Assembly (NCBI GenBank): GCA_902776685.1
Contig: CACYRB010000021.1
Span: 1-32,043, forward strand
DNA length: 32,043 bases
Direction: 5' to 3'
DNA from: an uncultured Prevotellaceae bacterium
GTDB lineage: Bacteria > Bacteroidota > Bacteroidia > Bacteroidales > Bacteroidaceae
The position numbers and the translations under genes were made by a program. The notes under the pieces are model-generated. The model saw nothing but the letters and a program-made list of their open reading frames with translations. It did no database searches and was not told the DNA's origin. Numbering within the stretch: position 1 is the stretch's first letter; the number at the start of each line of letters is the position of its first letter. This document shows positions 15,640 to 24,659 of this stretch, piece after piece.

Positions 15640-18600
15640 TTATTTATATATCTTCTTAATTTCTGCACCGCTATAGTAGTGGAGCAGGATTTGTTCGTAG
15701 CTGATGCCTTGGCTGCCCATCACGGCTGCACCTATCTGACACAGGCCGACGCCGTGTCCCCAGCCACGTCCGTGTAGCGTGAAACCGTCGTTGGTCTTCT
15801 CTACATCGAAGTCGCTGCTATAGAGATGCGAAGTGCTGAGCACGCGACGTATCTCGAGTTCCTTGCCGATGGTGAAGGTGCGCTTTGTTCCCACGATGCG
15901 CAATTTCCAGATGCGTCCGCTCTTCCCGCGTTCAACAGGGACGAGGTCGGTTATTTCGCCCAGTTCCATCTTCAGGTTGTCGTTGATTAGCCGTGTCAGT
16001 TCATCGGTGGTGTAGCTGACGGTCCAACGGTAGAAGTCGTCGGTCTCGCGGTCGTAGTCGTTCAGCACCTGACCGATGATGTCGCGGTCGTGGGTGTTGC
16101 AATAGGGACAGGGTACCGAGGTGAGGTAGGGTTTGGGTGTATCCTCCCAACAGTATTGATATTCCTCGGTATGTCCGCCGCAGCATTTCGAGAAGCGCGC
16201 GTCGCAGATTTCGCCGTTGTAGGTAAGAATCTGTCCTTTCGTTTCTTTGACGGCGGCAGCCACATGCGGGTTGGTGGCACGTGTGATGCCATAGTAGCGC
16301 TGGCAGTGGTCGTCGGCACAAACGTCGAAGATGGTATGGTCTTCGCGGTCGTACCAGCGGATGAGCTCGTCTTCTTTCTTGATGAATGAGAAGAAGTTGT
16401 CGCCGTTGTCTTTCAGTCGGTTGCGCTTTTCTATCTGTGCCAGCAGCCACGAGCGTGAGATGACGGCGTGAGCCTTCAGCAATTCAATCGACGACGTCCC
16501 GCTCATCTCACTCGATATGACGCTTTCGAGATATTGTTCAACGGGCAGTTCGTTGATGGCGCAAATCTGGTCGGCTTCAACGACGAGTCGCAACGTGCCG
16601 AGGAAGGTCTGTGCCTCTTTGCGCTCCCAATGGAAATTGATGCCGATGGTGACATCCGACAGGGTGAACGACGCTTCGGGTTTCTGCGGGTTGAAGGTGA
16701 GCTCGCGGTATTGGTTGCCGCGCCACAAGATGCCGCCCTCAGAAAACTCTACGCTTTGCTGACCGGTAATCAGTTCGCCTTTGGCTGTGTAGGGATTGTT
16801 GAGGGTAAATGTAATCTTCCTTCCGCTGACGATGCCTACGCTGACGACGGGCTGCTTCGAGTTGAGGCGTGGTTCCTCGACCGTCTTCTCGCCTTTAATC
16901 TTGTTCACCACAAGCGTTATGTCGGCCTCGGGAAGTGCACATTCCGCAATAATCTGCAATGCCTGTTCGGCTGTGATGTGCTCAAAGTCGTGTTGTCGGG
17001 GGGTGATGATGAGTCCCGACATGTCGAGTGCGCCGGGGCTTACGAGCATGCGCCGCTCTTCGTCGTTGTCGTAGTAGCAGTCGGGGCGATGCTTGCTGCG
17101 CGGAATGACGATGCTGATGTGCTCGTCGTCGCTGCTCCATGCCACGACGTTCATCATGGGTTCCGAGCCGTCGGTCTGCGGCGGCAGGGCGTCGTAGACT
17201 CTCTTGAACAACTCTCGGGCATGTTCAGACGAGCGGCTGCGGATGGCGATGACGGGGCAGATGAAGTCGGCGATGAACGAGATGTCCTCGTTCTCGTTCA
17301 GCGAGTAGAGCGTCTCGGCATCGCGGCTGAGGCGTTGCCAACTGTTTTGCAGGGGCAGCAGTCCGCTGGTTCCTGCCTGCAGATGAGCGTGGTCGGGAGC
17401 CGATGCGCCGCACTTCGGACCGTTGTAGAACACCATAAGCTCGGGATAGCGACTGAGCAACAGGTGCATCTCGTCGAAGCAGACGAGCACATCCTGGGGC
17501 TTATGCTGTTTCAAAGGTATGGTGAAGTGTTGCGGGAGGATGGGGTAGGGGTTGACGAGCAGGTTGAACTGGTCGTCGAGCGGTTTCACGATTTGTTCCT
17601 TTGGACGGTTCTGCTCGCAGAGGAAGCACGGCCGTTGGCTGATGGCTTTCGCGTCGATGCTTGCGCCGGTCGAGACGATGCGCGTGGGGTTCCACTGCAC
17701 GACGAGCGTGTGGCTGTCGGCATTCAGGTTGCGCGTCTTCACCTCCTGCAGGTTGCGGAAATGCTGTCGGGCATCGTCCCACAGTTCAAGCTGACGGTTG
17801 AAGAAACGCTCTACTTCGTCCATCTTGTGCGATGTCGAAGCCTTGTTGGCAGCTATGCGGGCCGCCAGCTCGATGGTGCGCAGTCGGTCTTTGTAGCGGT
17901 TGTTGGCATTGATGCGCTCGGTGCTCAGTGCGGCATCGCTGTTGCCACCCCATCGACGGCAGAGATATAGCTCGGTGTAGATGCGGCCGATGCGGTGGGT
18001 GCGGCTGAAAGCCAGCCCGAGGGCATAGTCTTCGCCGTAGCTGGTGTTGGGGAATCCGATGTGCCGGAGTATGGGGGTGAAGAAGGCGCGTGGTGCGCCC
18101 AGTCCGTTGATGCGCAAGGCATTGTTGGGTCCGTTCTCGTCGGTCCACTCGCGGTGGTCGATGAGTCCTGGCGGCAGCGTGTTCAGGTCGAAGTCGCACA
18201 TGCGATAGGAACCCACAATCATGGCGGCCTTCTGCTTGCGGAAGGCGTCGACGATGCGTTGCAGCGTCAGCGGCGAGGAATAGAGGTCGTCGGAGTCGAG
18301 CTGCACGGCGAACCGGCCGCAGTGGGCATTGTTCACGGCTACGTTCCAGCAGCCGCCGATGCCGAGGTCGGTGCGGTCGGGGATGATGTGGATGAGATTG
18401 TCGTGCTGCGAGGCCATGCTGCGAAGAATCTCGGTGGTGCCGTCGGTAGAGTGGTTGTCGACGACAATCACGTTATAGTCGAAGCGCGTCTGCTGTTCGA
18501 GTGCACTCTTTACGGCGTCGGCGATGGTGCGCTCGCGGTTGTAGACGGGAATGACGACCGAGGCCTCGTAGGCAAACTCTTGTTCCTCAAAGTCGGGCAC

Positions 18601-19317
18601 GGCATAGCGGCTCGTGTCGACGAGTGCGCCGAGCAGGTCGAGGTGTCGGGTGACAGCCTGCTCCATTTCTATCTGCACCTCGCGGTTGCGCGGGTTCACG
18701 TAGTCGAATTGTTTTTCCCCGCTCAGTCGCGTGTCGAGCTCTTCCTCGGTGTAGAGATATTCGTCGAGATGGAACAGCAGCCCTTTCCTGCTGAGGAATA
18801 GTCGCAGGTCGTAGAGTCCGGCATACCGATAGTCGGCACGTTCGGGTTGTGCTGCCCATTGCTTCATCAGCGCAGAGCTGACGAGCAGCAGACTTCCGAA
18901 GTCGAAGTCGTCGCGCAGGCTGCCCGGCTGATAGTTGATGACGGGATGACGCACCACTTGTCCGTTCTCGATGGAGAGCCGGTCGCTGTAGACCAAGGCT
19001 GCACCAGTGTCTTCGGCCACGCGCATGAAGCGTTCCAGGGCATACATGCCGAGGGTGACGGGTTGCGGCTTGAGGAAAAGCAGCGTATAGTCGGCTGTGG
19101 CGGCTTCGGCAATGCCGGCCATCGTGCGGCTCGACAGTGGCGAGTCGGTAGGCAGCAGATGGCAGTCGTCGATGCCGTCCTTCGGGTAGTTCGGGCTATT
19201 CGTGGCTGCAAGCAGATGAATGTGTCCGACGGTCTTGCTCTGCCTGAGCGTCTGCAGCAGCGAAGCCATGCTGTCGAAATCTTCGCAGGGCAGGAAGCAG
19301 TCAATCTTTTTGTTCAT
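15640..19317 (-). CDS. Three-part fusion: GT2 glycosyltransferase, HIT-like DUF4922, SpoIID/LytB domain
   Basis: The protein is 1225 aa. Residues ~250-460 form a family-2 glycosyltransferase ([26 protein letters not shown]). Residues ~530-800 are DUF4922 with the HIT-like nucleotidyl-transfer motif HAHLQAG (643-649) and a possible metal pair CFLC (564-567). Residues ~905-1225 form a SpoIID/LytB domain: [17 protein letters not shown] with probable catalytic E937, the CCGGHT segment (~1045-1050) with nearby CPYC, and [15 protein letters not shown] near the end. Known SpoIID enzymes cleave glycan strands of peptidoglycan outside the membrane, but there is no signal peptide here (N-terminus [14 protein letters not shown]), so the fusion looks cytoplasmic. 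With the AmpG-like permease downstream, salvage or remodelling of cell-wall glycan is the leading idea. The N-terminal 240 residues may be a degenerate second GT domain. Confidence 0.85.
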   Translation of the reverse strand: MNKKIDCFLPCEDFDSMASLLQTLRQSKTVGHIHLLAATNSPNYPKDGIDDCHLLPTDSPLSSRTMAGIAEAATADYTLLFLKPQPVTLGMYALERFMRVAEDTGAALVYSDRLSIENGQVVRHPVINYQPGSLRDDFDFGSLLLVSSALMKQWAAQPERADYRYAGLYDLRLFLSRKGLLFHLDEYLYTEEELDTRLSGEKQFDYVNPRNREVQIEMEQAVTRHLDLLGALVDTSRYAVPDFEEQEFAYEASVVIPVYNRERTIADAVKSALEQQTRFDYNVIVVDNHSTDGTTEILRSMASQHDNLIHIIPDRTDLGIGGCWNVAVNNAHCGRFAVQLDSDDLYSSPLTLQRIVDAFRKQKAAMIVGSYRMCDFDLNTLPPGLIDHREWTDENGPNNALRINGLGAPRAFFTPILRHIGFPNTSYGEDYALGLAFSRTHRIGRIYTELYLCRRWGGNSDAALSTERINANNRYKDRLRTIELAARIAANKASTSHKMDEVERFFNRQLELWDDARQHFRNLQEVKTRNLNADSHTLVVQWNPTRIVSTGASIDAKAISQRPCFLCEQNRPKEQIVKPLDDQFNLLVNPYPILPQHFTIPLKQHKPQDVLVCFDEMHLLLSRYPELMVFYNGPKCGASAPDHAHLQAGTSGLLPLQNSWQRLSRDAETLYSLNENEDISFIADFICPVIAIRSRSSEHARELFKRVYDALPPQTDGSEPMMNVVAWSSDDEHISIVIPRSKHRPDCYYDNDEERRMLVSPGALDMSGLIITPRQHDFEHITAEQALQIIAECALPEADITLVVNKIKGEKTVEEPRLNSKQPVVSVGIVSGRKITFTLNNPYTAKGELITGQQSVEFSEGGILWRGNQYRELTFNPQKPEASFTLSDVTIGINFHWERKEAQTFLGTLRLVVEADQICAINELPVEQYLESVISSEMSGTSSIELLKAHAVISRSWLLAQIEKRNRLKDNGDNFFSFIKKEDELIRWYDREDHTIFDVCADDHCQRYYGITRATNPHVAAAVKETKGQILTYNGEICDARFSKCCGGHTEEYQYCWEDTPKPYLTSVPCPYCNTHDRDIIGQVLNDYDRETDDFYRWTVSYTTDELTRLINDNLKMELGEITDLVPVERGKSGRIWKLRIVGTKRTFTIGKELEIRRVLSTSHLYSSDFDVEKTNDGFTLHGRGWGHGVGLCQIGAAVMGSQGISYEQILLHYYSGAEIKKIYK

Positions 19318-19356
19318 AACAGGTTATAAAAAGGGGGCGTTTTTTTGTTTCATGTG

Positions 19357-19388
19357 CAAAGTTACGAAAAAATGAGTGAAAAGCCAAA
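19357..19388 (-). promoter_or_regulatory. Proximal Bacteroidetes promoter of the fusion-gene operon
   Basis: On the minus strand, TTTG (19388-19385), a 20-nt spacer and TAACTTTG (19364-19357) match the consensus. It lies about 40 nt before the start codon. Confidence 0.75.
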
Positions 19389-19430
19389 TGAATTTGAGCT
19401 TTTCCGAGTGCCGAGTAACTTCGACGCAGT

Positions 19431-19461
19431 CAAAGTTACGAAAAATCGAGTGCAGAACAAA
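19431..19461 (-). promoter_or_regulatory. Distal tandem promoter of the fusion-gene operon
   Basis: On the minus strand, TTTG (19461-19458), a 19-nt spacer and TAACTTTG (19438-19431). The surrounding CAAAGTTACGAAAAA is a direct repeat of the proximal promoter 74 bp away, suggesting promoter duplication. Confidence 0.65.
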
Positions 19462-19507
19462 ATAAACTCGTTTATTTTTATTTGAGTACCAGATTTTGGG
19501 TCGTTTT

Positions 19508-19590
19508 TTGGTACGGTCAGTACCAAGCGTTGGTACGACCCGTACCAGCCGTTGGTAGGCACGCTACCAACAAGCGGTAGCGTGCCTACC
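19508..19590. repeat. Array of three hairpins built on GGTAC/GTACC
   Basis: Hairpin 1 has arms TTGGTAC/GTACCAA (19508-19526). Hairpin 2 has TGGTACG/CGTACCA (19531-19547). Hairpin 3 has perfect 15-bp arms (19554-19568 and 19576-19590) with loop AACAAGC. They lie just past the DUF6078 stop and may end its transcript, although no T-run follows on the minus strand. Confidence 0.75.
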
Positions 19591-19606
19591 ACAAAGCGGT
19601 ACGGCA

Positions 19607-20053
19607 TTAGGTAAAATCCATCACGTCGCGATAGTGCTCGAACGACAGACCTTCGGTGTAGCCGTAACTGGCGAAAAGGTTGAGAATCGACTGCTGTTGC
19701 TCGGGCGTGAGCAGCCGCTCGCCTCGGTTGTAGCGATAATAGGTGCCGTGTCCGCCCAGATAGGCCTTTAGCTTCTCGCGCAGCGGCGTGTAGTCTTTTT
19801 GCTTCACATTGCTGAAGAGCGGTGCAAAACCATAGGCGGCATGGATGATGCGAATGGGTTTGAAATGGGGGCAGTCGCCTTTTTTGTGAGCCGTGGGGAA
19901 TACGGCCTCACCCCATGTCATACTGTCGGGCACGAGCAGTCCCGTCTGATAGCGCAGGCAGTCGTCGTGCTTGCGACAGTCTTCGCAAAAGCAGAAGCAC
20001 CACGAGCGTGGCACCTCGTCGAAGTTGAATGTTATTCCGTTAATTGTTTTCAT
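19607..20053 (-). CDS. DUF6078 family Cys-rich protein
   Basis: The protein is 148 aa with no signal peptide. A cluster of six cysteines with histidine (WCFCFCEDCRKHDDCLRY, then HKKGDCPHF) suggests a metal- or redox-binding N-terminal half. The C-terminal half (YTPLREKLKAYLGGHGTYYRYNRGERLLTPEQQ...) looks helical. It resembles the Bacteroidales family DUF6078, function unknown. It is transcribed away from rlmN with its own near-leaderless promoter. Confidence 0.75.
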   Translation of the reverse strand: MKTINGITFNFDEVPRSWCFCFCEDCRKHDDCLRYQTGLLVPDSMTWGEAVFPTAHKKGDCPHFKPIRIIHAAYGFAPLFSNVKQKDYTPLREKLKAYLGGHGTYYRYNRGERLLTPEQQQSILNLFASYGYTEGLSFEHYRDVMDFT

Positions 20054-20060
20054 CGTACTG

Positions 20061-20068
20061 CAAAGGTA
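20061..20068 (-). promoter_or_regulatory. -7 box of the DUF6078 gene
   Basis: On the minus strand this reads TACCTTTG, only 7 nt before the start codon, so the transcript would be almost leaderless. No clear TTTG -33 box. Confidence 0.5.
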
Positions 20069-20184
20069 ATAAATACCGCGAGAAAAAGAAAGAATTGTTG
20101 CCTTATTTTTTTGTTACTACATAAATTTCTCATGAGGTCGAAGGTAGTTTCGTTCGATAATAAAAGCAAAAAAAAGTTTTTTAC

Positions 20185-20215
20185 TTTGTATTATGCTCAC
20201 TTATTTGTACCTTTG
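20185..20215 (+). promoter_or_regulatory. Bacteroidetes promoter of the rlmN operon
   Basis: TTTG at 20185-20188, a 19-nt spacer and TACCTTTG at 20208-20215 match the consensus, with about 20 nt to the rlmN start codon. Confidence 0.8.
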
Positions 20216-20241
20216 CAGTCAGAACCTGAATAACGGAACGC

Positions 20242-21297
20242 ATGGAAGAACCGAAAAAAGTGTTGTTGGGGCTGTCGCTCGACGAGTTGAAAGGCGTGGC
20301 CGCATCGTTGGGCTTGCCCGCTTTTGCCGGCAAGCAGATGGCGCAATGGCTCTACGAGAAACGGGTGACCGACATCGGCGATATGACCAATCTGTCGAAA
20401 CAAAACCGCGAGCGGCTGTCGGCGGAATATTGCGTCGGGGCAATGGCACCTGTCGACTGCCAGCGCAGCATCGACGGCACGGTGAAATATCTGTTCCCCG
20501 TCAGGACCGACGGCAAGTCGGCGAAGAGCGGACAGGCAGATTTGTTTGTCGAGACGGTCTTCATCCCCGACGGCGACCGTGCTACGCTCTGCGTGTCGTG
20601 TCAGGTGGGTTGCAAGATGAACTGCCTGTTTTGCCAGACGGGTAAGCAAGGCTGGCAGGGCAACCTCTCGGCCGCTGATATCTTGAACCAGATTGTCTCG
20701 CTTCCCGAGAGCGACCGGCTGACCAACATTGTCTTCATGGGACAGGGCGAGCCTATGGACAATCTCGACAACGTTCTGCGAGCCACCGAGGTGCTCATAG
20801 CCGACTGGGGCATGGCATGGAGTCCGCGCCGCATCACCGTCAGCTCGGTGGGCGTGCGCGACAAGCTGAAGCGCTTTCTCGACGAGAGCGAGTGCCACGT
20901 GGCCATCAGTCTGCATGCCGCCATTCACGAGCAGCGCCAACAGCTGATGCCGGCCGAGCGGGCCATGCCGATTGCCGATGTGGTGGAACTGCTCCGACAA
21001 TATGACTTTGCCCACCAGCGTCGGCTCTCGTTCGAATATATTGTCTTCGGCGGAGTGAACGACAGCGAGGCTCATGCCCGTGCCATCGTCAGACTGTTGC
21101 GCGGACTCGACTGCCGCATCAATCTCATCCGTTTCCATCAGATTCCCGACGTGCCGCTGCATGGTGCACCGGAAGAGCAGATGCTCGTGCTGCGCGACTA
21201 CCTGACGGCCCACGGGCTGTTCACCACCATCCGTGCCTCGCGTGGCGAAGACATCTATGCCGCCTGCGGCCTGCTCTCCACAAAGTCGAAAGGTTAA
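20242..21297 (+). CDS. rlmN: Dual-specificity rRNA/tRNA adenine-C2 methyltransferase RlmN
   Basis: This 351-aa radical-SAM enzyme methylates C2 of A2503 in 23S rRNA (and A37 of some tRNAs in studied species). It has the iron-sulfur CxxxCxxC motif GCKMNCLFC (C124, C128, C131), the upstream catalytic cysteine (LCVSC, C117), MGQGEPMDN, and the methyl-carrying cysteine near the C-terminus (AACGLL, C342). All positions fit the family. It is the first gene of a four-gene operon, with the next start 19 nt on. Confidence 0.96.
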   Translation: MEEPKKVLLGLSLDELKGVAASLGLPAFAGKQMAQWLYEKRVTDIGDMTNLSKQNRERLSAEYCVGAMAPVDCQRSIDGTVKYLFPVRTDGKSAKSGQADLFVETVFIPDGDRATLCVSCQVGCKMNCLFCQTGKQGWQGNLSAADILNQIVSLPESDRLTNIVFMGQGEPMDNLDNVLRATEVLIADWGMAWSPRRITVSSVGVRDKLKRFLDESECHVAISLHAAIHEQRQQLMPAERAMPIADVVELLRQYDFAHQRRLSFEYIVFGGVNDSEAHARAIVRLLRGLDCRINLIRFHQIPDVPLHGAPEEQMLVLRDYLTAHGLFTTIRASRGEDIYAACGLLSTKSKG

Positions 21298-21316
21298 AAA
21301 AGTAGAAAAGTATAAA

Positions 21317-22261
21317 ATGAAAAACTATTTGTGGCTCTTTGCATGCTTGTTGCTTCTTTCCTCTTGTGGAAAGAAGGGCACCGAGCAGTTGCCCGTGGCT
21401 ATTGGCGAACCCTATCACGTGATGGTTGTCGCGGCCGACTCTACGGCAGCGAAGCCGATTGTGGAATTGCTTGCGGCCGACATGTCGGGACTGCCGCAGC
21501 CCGAGCCGACTTTCGACGTACAGCTCGTCAAACCCGAGGAAGCCGAGAAACCCCAATGCCGCTATGCCCGTGCATTGGTGCATATCGACATCGACAAAAA
21601 GAAATATAACTCGGCCGATGTTGGCTATAAGCACGACCGCTGGGCACGCGGACAACTCGTGCTCAACATCACGTCGCCCTCTGCCGACCTGCTCGGCCAG
21701 ATGGTGTGGCGCAATGCACGGAAACTGGTGGGGCTGCTCGTTGACCATGAGATGAACCAAGCCAAGCAGCGCTTCTCGCGTCGGGCCAACACAATGGCAG
21801 CCAGCGAAGTCAAGCGTCTGTTCGGCATCGACATGCTGGTGCCGGCCTCGCTCACATCGATGAAGAAGGGCAAACATTTCATCTGGCTGTCCGACGGTTC
21901 CAGACAACGGCAGAACATCTGCGTCTATACCGTTGAGGGCCGGTTGCCCGAGCGCGACATGAACCATCGTGACAGCGTGATGCGCGTGAACATCAAGGGC
22001 GAGACCGACAATATGTATATGACGACGGTGAAAGACGGGCTGCGTTTCCTCGACATGGGACAAGGGCAGACACTGACGCGCGGGCTGTGGGAGATGAAGG
22101 ACGACAGCATGGGCGGACCGTTTGTCGAGCGTACCGTCTTCCTCGGCGACCGCACGCTTGTGGCCGAAGCCTTTGTCTATGCGCCCGAATCGAAAAAACG
22201 CAATCTCATTCGCGAGCTTGAGGCTGCCCTCAACTCGATTAAAATATATAAATCAGAATAA
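21317..22261 (+). CDS. DUF4837 family lipoprotein
   Basis: The protein is 314 aa from ATG 21317, chosen because it begins a clean lipoprotein signal peptide (MKNYLWLFACLLLLSSCGKK, Cys17). The frame is open further upstream, into rlmN. The body carries the family-like segment EGRLPERDMNHRDSVMR and ends in a charged helix. DUF4837 proteins are Bacteroidetes envelope lipoproteins of unknown function. Location between rlmN and the pdxA-like gene is, as far as I recall, seen in related genomes. Confidence 0.82.
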   Translation: MKNYLWLFACLLLLSSCGKKGTEQLPVAIGEPYHVMVVAADSTAAKPIVELLAADMSGLPQPEPTFDVQLVKPEEAEKPQCRYARALVHIDIDKKKYNSADVGYKHDRWARGQLVLNITSPSADLLGQMVWRNARKLVGLLVDHEMNQAKQRFSRRANTMAASEVKRLFGIDMLVPASLTSMKKGKHFIWLSDGSRQRQNICVYTVEGRLPERDMNHRDSVMRVNIKGETDNMYMTTVKDGLRFLDMGQGQTLTRGLWEMKDDSMGGPFVERTVFLGDRTLVAEAFVYAPESKKRNLIRELEAALNSIKIYKSE

Positions 22262-22285
22262 CTCATCTCTTAAAATCAAACGACA

Positions 22286-23326
22286 ATGGAGAACAAAAAG
22301 ATTCGCGTGGCCATCACGCAGGGCGATACCAACGGTATCGGATATGAACTGATTTTTAAAACCTTTGAAACTCCCGAGATGTTCGAACTGTGCACGCCTG
22401 TGGTCTATGGCTCGCCCAAGGTGGCTGCCTATCACCGCAAGGGTCTCAACATGGAGAACAACTTCAGCATCATCAGCAATGCCGACGAGCAGCGTCCCGG
22501 TCGGCTGAACCTGCTCACCTGCTTCGACGACGAGGTGAAGATAGAGTTCGGACGGCCCACGCCGGAGTCTGAACGGGCTGCCCAGCGAGCTGTTGAGCGT
22601 GCGCTCGACGACCAGCTCAAAGATGCTTTCGACGTACTCGTTGCCTTGCCGCAGAGCAAGAACCTGTTTGCCGATTCTCAAAGCTATGCCGACAACGGAC
22701 TGCGTATGGCCGTCGACGGCGACCTGCGCATAGCCTTTGCTACCGACAAGATGGGACTGCGTGATGCTCTCGCTGCCATCACAAAGGACGGTATCGTCAA
22801 GAAGGGCACGGCATTGTTCAACACGCTGCGTCGCGACTTCAGCATTTCCAATCCGCGCATTGCCGTGCTTGCCCTCAACCCCGACGGGGCTGGCGAGGAA
22901 GAGCGCACGATTATCAAACCGGCTGTCGACGAGCTTAACGAGAAAAATATTCATGCCTTCGGGCCTTACAAGGCCGAAGAGCTGTTCGCACAAAGTGACT
23001 ACGATGCCTTTGATGCCATTCTGGCGATGCACTACGAGCAGGGCGCGCTTCCGTCGAAGACGCTCAGCCGTGGCGAGGGTGTGACCGTTCATGCAGGTAT
23101 GCCGTTTGTGTGCACCGAGGTGAATGCCGCCGGACAGGCTGGCAAGGGCTTGTGCGATCCGTCGCCGCTGCGTTATGCCATCTATGCCGCCATCGACATC
23201 TTCAGAAACCGTGTCGCCTACGACATCCCGATGGGTAACCCGCTGCCCAAGCTCTATCACGAGAAACGCGACGAAGGCGAGAAACTGCGCTTCTCCATCC
23301 CGAAAAAACGCGAGGCAAAAGAATGA
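22286..23326 (+). CDS. PdxA-like protein with lost metal-binding residues
   Basis: The protein is 346 aa and aligns end to end with 4-hydroxythreonine-4-phosphate dehydrogenase (vitamin B6 synthesis): [14 protein letters not shown] at the start, [32 protein letters not shown] at the end. The three E. coli zinc ligands are replaced: H166 (TTHLPLRD) aligns with TDKMGLRD (Lys), H211 (NPHAGE) with NPDGAGE (Asp), H266 (MYHDQG) with MHYEQG (Tyr). The substrate-site GHTE motif is also missing. The ORF is intact with normal codon use, so it is a maintained gene, but normal PdxA catalysis is doubtful. It overlaps the next gene by 4 nt. Confidence 0.85.
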   Translation: MENKKIRVAITQGDTNGIGYELIFKTFETPEMFELCTPVVYGSPKVAAYHRKGLNMENNFSIISNADEQRPGRLNLLTCFDDEVKIEFGRPTPESERAAQRAVERALDDQLKDAFDVLVALPQSKNLFADSQSYADNGLRMAVDGDLRIAFATDKMGLRDALAAITKDGIVKKGTALFNTLRRDFSISNPRIAVLALNPDGAGEEERTIIKPAVDELNEKNIHAFGPYKAEELFAQSDYDAFDAILAMHYEQGALPSKTLSRGEGVTVHAGMPFVCTEVNAAGQAGKGLCDPSPLRYAIYAAIDIFRNRVAYDIPMGNPLPKLYHEKRDEGEKLRFSIPKKREAKE

Positions 23327-24318
23327 AGAAGAAATACCAAAACGGTTTTTTCATTTTCGGTCTGGTCGTGTTGGCGGTCATGGTGTCGCAGCTCGACTTT
23401 GCCGAGGTGTGGCGTGGCTTGACCCATGCCGGCTATTGGTTTTTTGCCGTCGTGGCCTTGTGGGCGGTGCTCTATCTCTTCAACACCGCTTCGTGGTGGA
23501 TGATTATCAGACAGGGAGGGGGACACTTGAAGGGTGCTTCCGATTTCTTCTGGCTCTATAAGATTACGGTGTCGGCCTTTGCACTCAACTATGCCACGCC
23601 CGGCGGACTGATGGGCGGCGAGCCTTACCGCATCATGTCGCTCTCGCCGAAGATTGGAGCCGAACGCGCTTCGTCGTCGGTCATTCTCTTTGTGATGACC
23701 CACATCTTCAGCCACTTTTGGTTCTGGTTGTTGTCGTGCGTGCTTTTCATCGTGCTCAAACCCGTCGATTTCTTTCTGGGCATGCTGCTCCTTGCCGCCT
23801 TTGCCTTCTGTGTGCTCGGCATCTGGTTCTTCATGTCGGGCTATCGAAAGGGGTTGGCCGTGCGGGCCATGAACGTGCTGCGCCATATTCCTTATGTGAA
23901 GCGGTGGGCTGAGCCCTTCGTGGAAAGCCATCGCGAGCAACTCGACACCATCGACCGACAGATAGCCGCCCTGCATCAGCAGAACCGTCGCACGTTTGTC
24001 TCCGTTGTGCTCACCGAACTGGCTTGTCGTGTGTGCTCGGCGCTGGAAGTCTATTTCGTCTTGCGCGTGCTCATGCCCTCGGCCAATTTCCTCGACTGCA
24101 TCCTCATCCTTGCCTTCACCTCGCTCTTTGCCAACATGCTGTTCTTCATGCCGTTGCAGCTGGGCGGCCGCGAGGGCGGATTCCTCATGTCGGTCACTCG
24201 GCTGGGCATGACCGCAACGGAAGGCATCTTTGTCGCGCTCATCGTTCGTCTGCGTGAACTTGTTTGGACGGGCATCGGACTGCTGCTCATCAAGTTCGAC
24301 CGCAATAGGGAGGAGTAG
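23323..24318 (+). CDS. YbhN/LPG-synthase-type transmembrane protein
   Basis: This 331-aa protein has about seven to eight membrane segments. The layout and motifs ([21 protein letters not shown] near ~85-105 and [16 protein letters not shown] near ~275-290) fit the lysylphosphatidylglycerol-synthase transmembrane family. Members act as flippases or in lipid modification, but without the cytoplasmic aminoacyl-transferase domain the reaction is unknown. Its ATGA overlap with the pdxA-like gene couples translation. A T-rich repeat begins directly at its stop. Confidence 0.82.
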   Translation: MKKKYQNGFFIFGLVVLAVMVSQLDFAEVWRGLTHAGYWFFAVVALWAVLYLFNTASWWMIIRQGGGHLKGASDFFWLYKITVSAFALNYATPGGLMGGEPYRIMSLSPKIGAERASSSVILFVMTHIFSHFWFWLLSCVLFIVLKPVDFFLGMLLLAAFAFCVLGIWFFMSGYRKGLAVRAMNVLRHIPYVKRWAEPFVESHREQLDTIDRQIAALHQQNRRTFVSVVLTELACRVCSALEVYFVLRVLMPSANFLDCILILAFTSLFANMLFFMPLQLGGREGGFLMSVTRLGMTATEGIFVALIVRLRELVWTGIGLLLIKFDRNREE

Positions 24319-24336
24319 TTTTTAGTTATTAGTTTT

Positions 24337-24360
24337 TAGTTTTTGGTTTTTAGTTTTTAG
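24337..24360 (+). repeat. 24-bp T-rich repeat, copy 1
   Basis: All 24 bases are identical to 26521-26544. Both copies follow within ~20 nt of a gene's TAG stop, in the same orientation. Confidence 0.75.
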
Positions 24361-24384
24361 TCTTGGGCTTGTTACGTGGCAGCA

Positions 24385-24411
24385 GACTATGAACTATGCA
24401 CTATGAACTAT
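24385..24411 (+). repeat. 27-bp repeat, inverse copy of 8383-8409
   Basis: This is part of a longer ACTATGAACTATGC-type tract (24385-24445). The match with the reverse complement of 8383-8409 is exact. Confidence 0.8.
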
Positions 24412-24451
24412 GGACTATTAATATGCACTATGAACTATGAACTATTAAAAA

Positions 24452-24536
24452 GTTATATGCCCCATATAACCGACCTATATGGCCCATATAGCACAGTTAT
24501 ATGGCCCATATAGCACAGTTATATGGCCCATATAAC
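24452..24536. repeat. Palindromic tandem repeat, 22-bp units
   Basis: Two exact 22-bp units (24491-24512 and 24513-24534) follow a partial unit (24475-24490). Each contains ATATGGCCCATAT. A related element, GTTATATGCCCCATATAAC, lies at 24452-24470. Single units are near-perfect palindromes with 9-bp arms GTTATATGG/CCATATAAC, so the region can form several hairpins or bind dimers. Confidence 0.75.
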
Positions 24537-24611
24537 TTTCCGAAAGACGGTCTTTCGTCGCCGAATCGAAAATTCTTTCCTCTCCCTGCATCGGGTTTCA
24601 GTTTTTTTATT

Positions 24612-24619
24612 TATATTTG
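24612..24619 (+). promoter_or_regulatory. Candidate -7 box for aguA-aguB
   Basis: TATATTTG fits TAnnTTTG, about 40 nt before the aguA start codon. The -33 region is weak (no TTTG at the right spacing). Confidence 0.45.
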
Positions 24620-24659
24620 CAGAGATTTTAAATCAGTTTGTTTGCAAAATCTTTGCATC

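Larger units (their letters stand above)
24319..24659. other. Repeat-rich spacer without a gene
   Basis: This holds AGTTTTTAGT-type repeats (24319-24362), the ACTATGAACT repeat tract (24385-24445) and palindromic 22-bp tandem units (24452-24536). The promoter-like region of aguA follows. The frame of aguA is open back to 24501, but that extension is made of repeat DNA and is not a likely coding start. Confidence 0.65.

Noticed and set aside
16468-17970. 500-aa + strand ORF inside the fusion gene
   Set aside because: It is antisense to a well-supported 1225-aa gene with recognisable domains; long open antisense frames are common in this GC-rich DNA.
19362-19607. 81-aa minus-strand ORF after DUF6078
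   Set aside because: It is built mostly from the GGTAC hairpin array and runs through both tandem promoters.
24501-24659. Upstream extension of agmatine deiminase
   Set aside because: The frame is open but consists of palindromic repeats and promoter-like DNA; the family start fits ATG 24660.
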